Below, one piece after another: positions 59,885-64,000 of a stretch of DNA of 64,000 nt. Where the stretch lies: positions 372,001-436,000 of the forward strand of contig SJRY01000263.1 in assembly GCA_011319805.1 (NCBI GenBank). The letters are read 5' to 3'. The position numbers and the translations under genes are program-made. Each line of letters starts with the position of its first letter. The first letter of the stretch is position 1. Below the pieces are notes generated by a model, which searched no databases, was not told the origin of the DNA, and was given only the letters and a program-made list of their open reading frames with translations. The stretch comes from Macrocybe gigantea (lineage: Eukaryota > Basidiomycota > Agaricomycetes > Agaricales > Callistosporiaceae).

Positions 59885-61417
59885 TTACGCTGTTACATTA
59901 CCCTCCGACTCTGTGTAGCTACCCATGGAACCAGACAAATCAGTCGAGCCCATGTCGAAATCGCTGCTAAATTCATAATCACTGGATGGTTCGCTGTCTG
60001 GCTCTAATTCTACGACGAATCTTTCAGCAGTCTTGACGCGCTCCATGCATCGCAAACACTCCCAACCAAGCCGATCCTCGCCCTCTTCCACCGCTCGCAT
60101 CATTCGTTCGGCGATGCAATGATAACAGTATATGTCCCCACAAGAGGCAATATATGGATTGTAGATAGGAAAAGCTGGAGGTGCTGCATCCGGTATGAGA
60201 ATATCCTCTGAGGACGAACCCGATGTCGTAGTGATTGTAGCCAAAGCATTTGCGGGTTCAGAAAAACTGACTTTCAGTGCCGAATTTTCAGCGCAAATCG
60301 CGCACTGGTCTTGAGGGAGCGACCAATATCTACCTCTTCGCTTCGCAGTGCTGGCGGTCTCCATTGAAAGAGACGTTTTGGGAGATAGCAGCGAGAATAA
60401 AGCAGAAGGGGTGAAAGAATGGAGAATGCGATTGAGTCGTCGACGAATGCTTCGAGCATTGATGAGAGGGAGCAGGAAAAGAAGGAACTCCTAAGAAAGA
60501 CAGACTGAGTAGCGAACTATTTGTTTACCAGAGAGCGTGCATACCGTAAATGCATGCCAGACCATCTGCCTGTTCATGAACTCGTAGCTGACATCACGCT
60601 TCATCAACAGTGTCGTCGGCACAAGCTTAAGACCAAGCAGCCTGTCGGCCAATGTTCGATAGCTATATGGGTGTGTGGGTTCGACACGACATTTTCTTAA
60701 AAATCTGGATGGCATGCATACCGTCCATTGTATAAAAACACCACAAAGCTACCAAGACCCAACAGGGTGTAGCACGATTCCAATGACGTCAGAACCTCCC
60801 AAGCTTTCCGTCGACGGTCAGAGGACGGAGCATCAGGCCACGCACGGGAGAGTGCGTGGGCACGGAGCCTTGAATGTAGGTATGGCAAAACAATGGTTAG
60901 ACTCCCATGGATTAAAAGCAAGCGTCGCGGCAAGCCAGAGGCTGGGCATTGCTAATAAACAAGAGCACTAGAGATGAGGATACCACTCACGGCTCAGTGG
61001 GGATTCATGAAGTGACGAGCTATATCGGAGGCCTTGGAGCTTGGCACCATAGCTCGCACCAAGATTCCAGATGGACAGCTTGTACAGGACAAGCTGGATG
61101 GTCAAACGAAGCTCGGGTTCGAATCTAGCTTTGAAGGAGCTCTGTTTAACATCGTGTCAGAGTCAATTTCTGGAGGAGACTAGTTAGCATACGTTAATGA
61201 GGGCTAGAGCATTGTTGAGGGGCTCCTGGAGCAGCTGGACGAGCTCCTGGTCTAGCAGCTCGGCATCGAGCTTTCCTACGCGAGTTATGCGTGGATCGTT
61301 GGAGTCGTATGGGTTGAGGTCGTTGCGGATGAACTGGAGAGAGGGCTGAGCGGCACGCCAAGCAAGCTCCCAGAGGACGAGGACATGACCGTCAGTGTGA
61401 TCGGCCAGGATGATCAT
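59885..61417 (-). CDS. pex2: Peroxin-2 (Pex2), RING ubiquitin ligase of the peroxisomal import complex
   Basis: The gene reads from ATG 61417 (MIILADHTDGHVLVLWELAW) through VGKLDAELLDQELVQLLQEP, FKARFEPELRLTIQLVLYKL and SIWNLGASYGAKLQGLRYIA. The membrane part follows (LLLIHGSLTIVLPYLHSRL, LGLGSFVVFLYNGRYRTLAD, RDVSYEFMNRQMVWHAFT), then the C-terminal RING: QCAICAEN, ASCGDIYCYHCIAERM, WECLRCMERV. Pex2 with Pex10 and Pex12 forms the channel that ubiquitinates and extracts the receptor Pex5. The usual zinc-binding His of C-G-H-x-Y-C-Y is Asp here (codon at 60134-60136). An acidic Ser-rich tail follows the RING. The ATG is 55 bp from that of FRS2. Confidence 0.88.
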
Positions 61418-61472
61418 GTGATTCTTCTAAAAAAAGGCTTTTGCGCGTTGACTCGACTTTGAAATCTACGCG
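61418..61472. promoter_or_regulatory. Very short bidirectional promoter (pex2 / FRS2)
   Basis: Only 55 bp lie between the two start codons, so the two 5' UTRs must be minimal or overlap. It contains an A6/T6 tract and no TATA box. Confidence 0.4.
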
Positions 61473-63571
61473 ATGGCAGAAGCACTTCAACAGCTCGTCC
61501 TCGACACTCTCGATGGTGGATTTGCCATCGATGACACAAGACTACTCGTTCTACCAGGCAACACAAAGCCTGCCTCTTCTCACGATGATCAGATTGCAAT
61601 TCTTGGCGCACTCAACTCCCTCCTCAGCCGAGAAGTATGTGTGCATCTCGTTATCTGTCAGGAGAATCCAGTCGCTCACACTTCTCCAGATGATCGAATA
61701 TGAGACCCACGAGACGTTCTCGTATGTATTGACACCAGAAGGTGCACAGATAGCACGGGAAGGGTCACATGAAGCTCGAGTTTGGACAGCTTTGCCGCTC
61801 AAGGGACAGGGAGAACCAGTCACCCCGGCACAGCTGAAGAATCTGATTGGAGATGAGACAGCAAAGGTTGGACAAGGTCGCGCATTCAAGAATGGCTGGA
61901 TCGGAAAGGAGGGAAATGGTCTTGTCAAACTCGTTGGTCCTTCATCAATCGCAGTCACATCGTTCCTTGCCTCATCATCCGCAAACCAAAGGTCCCCACT
62001 ATACAAGATATTACAAAATCCGATCTACAAGAGATCGCGTCCACAGGGACTCTGAGAGCAGGGGAAAAGCCGCTAGCCGATCTTCGGAAACGCAAGTTGA
62101 TTGTGCAGAAGTACGCCCCAATTTCGTTGGATTGCTATTGAATGCACAATTCTCTTATTGTTAGGAAGGGGCAGTGGTTCACAGTACGCAAAGGACTAAA
62201 CTTTAGCACCTCTACTGCGAAACCGGAGACCGATTTGACCGTTGAGATGATGACGTCGTACGCTCGTCTTATGTTATCGTGACAACAATCGCCCATATCA
62301 TTTCAGGGGGAACTGGAAAACAGCCGTTTTCAAGAAATACAATTTTGATGCCGAAGGTATCCCGACAGATGGCGGAGCTCTTCATCCCCTCTTGAAGGTG
62401 CGGGAAGAAATTCGTAATATTTTCCTCGAAATGGGGTAGGTTATCCCCGTCTTCCCTGTTATATATGTTTCTCACCTACGGTCCCCAAGCTTTGCAGAAA
62501 TGCCTACCTCATCCTTTGTCGAATCTGGCTTTTGGTGTTTTGACGCACTTTTCGTGCCTCAGCAACATCCAGCGCGAGATCTTCAAGATACTTTTTATCT
62601 TTCTGGTGCGCCCGTTGTTCCATCAAAATTTTCTTCTTGGGTTTCATTCTCGTTCATTCTCGTTGGAAGACCCCAAGGAATCTCTCCCCCCGAATCTGCA
62701 TATTATGAGCGTGTGTCCAAGGTCCATGAGCACGGTGGTTACGGTTCAACTGGATATCATGCGCCGTGGTCCCATGAAGAGTCCCGGAAACTCCTCCTCA
62801 GAACGCACACTACCGCCTCCTCTGCGAATATGCTATACAAGCTGGCCGCCAGATGCCGCGGCGAGACAGCCCCAGGCGATGAAGGCGAGTTCACTCATGG
62901 CGCCACGTCAACAACAGGCGGCGCTGGAGACAAAGATGACGGTTTCAGGCCTGCCAAGCTCTTCAGCATTGACCGGGTGTTCAGGAACGAGACAATGGAC
63001 GCGACACATCTAGCAGAGTTCCACCAAGTCGAGGGCGTTGTCGCCGATCGCGGGCTGACCTTGGCTGATCTAATTGGTACACTTATCTTTCTCATGTACA
63101 TCTGCCTGGGATCTCACTACAACGCACCCTAGGTTTCATGAGAGTTTTCTTCAGGAAGATGGGCATAGAGCGCGTCAGATTCAAGCCTGCGTACAACCCA
63201 TACACCGAGGTAAGTGGTCTGAACAGATCTCACTGATTTTTCCAAACTTTTAAATCTTGGTGCATAGCCATCGTTGGAAATTTTCGCCTTCCACCCTATG
63301 CTGGAACGTTGGGTCGAAGTAGGCAATAGCGGCATGTTCAGGCCGGAGATGCTCGAACCCATGGGTTTCCCGAAAGATGTCCGCGTTCATGGTTGGGGAT
63401 TGAGTTTAGAGCGTCCGACTATGATCAGGTAGAGCGCCCTCCATACGTTTCTTACGCGGTGCATTCACCTTCTTTCTTGTGGATAGATATGGCATCAACA
63501 ACATCCGGACTTTGGTTGGACACAAGGTGTCAATAGAAGGAATAGAAAACTCCCCAGCCGTCATGTTCTAG
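61473..63571 (+). CDS. frs2: Phenylalanyl-tRNA synthetase alpha subunit, cytosolic
   Basis: About ten exons from ATG 61473 ([20 protein letters not shown]) to TAG 63571. The N-terminal winged-helix region includes [34 protein letters not shown] and [19 protein letters not shown]. Catalytic class II motifs are [121 protein letters not shown] and [20 protein letters not shown]. With the beta subunit it charges tRNA-Phe. One C seems missing from the C-run at 62686-62691 (SLPP before the ESAYYERV frame). The gene is essential, so this is most likely an assembly error. Confidence 0.94.
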
Positions 63572-63641
63572 AGTATTGCGGGATGAATCATCTTGTTCCG
63601 GATCAAAATCGACATACATTGTCATGTACAATACCCTCTGC

Positions 63642-64000
63642 CTAGAATGAAAACACAGCAGCATTCTTTCTGGTCCCGAAAGCATATACAAGAGCCTGAC
63701 TCATGAACAAACCGACAGTTATACCGATAGTGACAGCGATCATCGCACCGCCGATCTCGATACCGCTTCCGATACCTCCTGCTTGTGAGAGACCAGACTA
63801 GCAGAATATAAGAGAAGACAACGAGCAGTCGTGAATATTTCTTACCGGGACGAGGAAAAGAACACCGGTGACCATAGAAGTGAAAGCCGTACCACCCATT
63901 TTCCGAGAGTATATGTTTCCAAGTAGTCCCACGGTGAAGGCGCCGATAGCTGAGACAATGTCGGAACGATTGAAGATGTAATGATTCGCAATCTTGTTTG
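63642..64000 (-). CDS. ThrE/Prm10-like (DUF3815) multi-pass membrane protein, C-terminal part
   Basis: The gene is cut by the window end; stop at 63642. The visible exons read NRSDIVSAIGAFTVGLLGNI, YSRKMGGTAFTSMVTGVLFL, then, after an intron, SGLSQAGGIGSGIEIGGAMI and AVTIGITVGLFMSQALVYAF, ending in RKNAAVFSF. Three hydrophobic helices with these Gly-rich turns fit the C-terminal half of the ThrE family (bacterial threonine/serine exporters and fungal pheromone-regulated Prm10-type proteins). It converges with FRS2, with 70 bp between stops. Confidence 0.72.

Overview
This 64-kb window is nuclear DNA from a mushroom-forming basidiomycete (Agaricomycetes). Genes lie 50-500 bp apart on both strands and are cut by many introns of about 45-60 nt with GTRNGY-like donors and YAG acceptors. 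The products are eukaryotic housekeeping and signalling proteins: NatA, Rpn11, GARP, THO, a peroxin, PheRS alpha and a Rim15-type kinase. There are no operons, plasmid features or CRISPR arrays. All gene calls come from reading splice sites and translated motifs by eye; no database search was run.

Left part (1-24 kb): the 3' end of a PAF-acetylhydrolase-like gene; the NatA catalytic subunit; a DUF676-type lipase; a C2H2 protein divergent from a CCDC97-like protein; a Reb1-type Myb protein; a membrane-anchored tandem amidohydrolase; a small membrane protein; an F-box-less Grr1-like LRR protein; two RhoGEF genes tail to tail; and an intron-containing tRNA-His followed 70 bp later by the gene for tRNase Z, which trims tRNA 3' ends.

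Middle part (24-48.7 kb): THO complex subunit 7; a protein with ubiquitin-interacting motifs; a large Rim15-like PAS/AGC-kinase/receiver protein; mitochondrial bS18m; Rpn11; a basic coiled-coil protein I do not recognise; Vps52; Efr3; a BRCT protein; and folylpolyglutamate synthase with two in-frame starts that suggest dual targeting.

Right part (48.7-64 kb): the SLX4 gene (scaffold of the SLX1-SLX4 nuclease) is cut in its first coding exon by a 4.65-kb Ty1/copia retrotransposon. The element has near-identical LTRs (210 and 208 bp, differing by one TA unit), a GCCCT target duplication and a half-tRNA-type primer site. Joining the flanks at the duplication restores an open frame. Beyond it lie importin-11/Kap120, PEX2, PheRS alpha (FRS2) and the end of a ThrE/Prm10-like membrane protein gene.

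Many reading frames of conserved genes, including essential ones, are broken by apparent loss of a single base, mostly inside short homopolymers. I count about twenty across at least fourteen genes and the transposon. The simplest reading is uncorrected homopolymer under-calling in the assembly rather than mass pseudogenisation, so each affected gene below is described as functional with a noted frame break.
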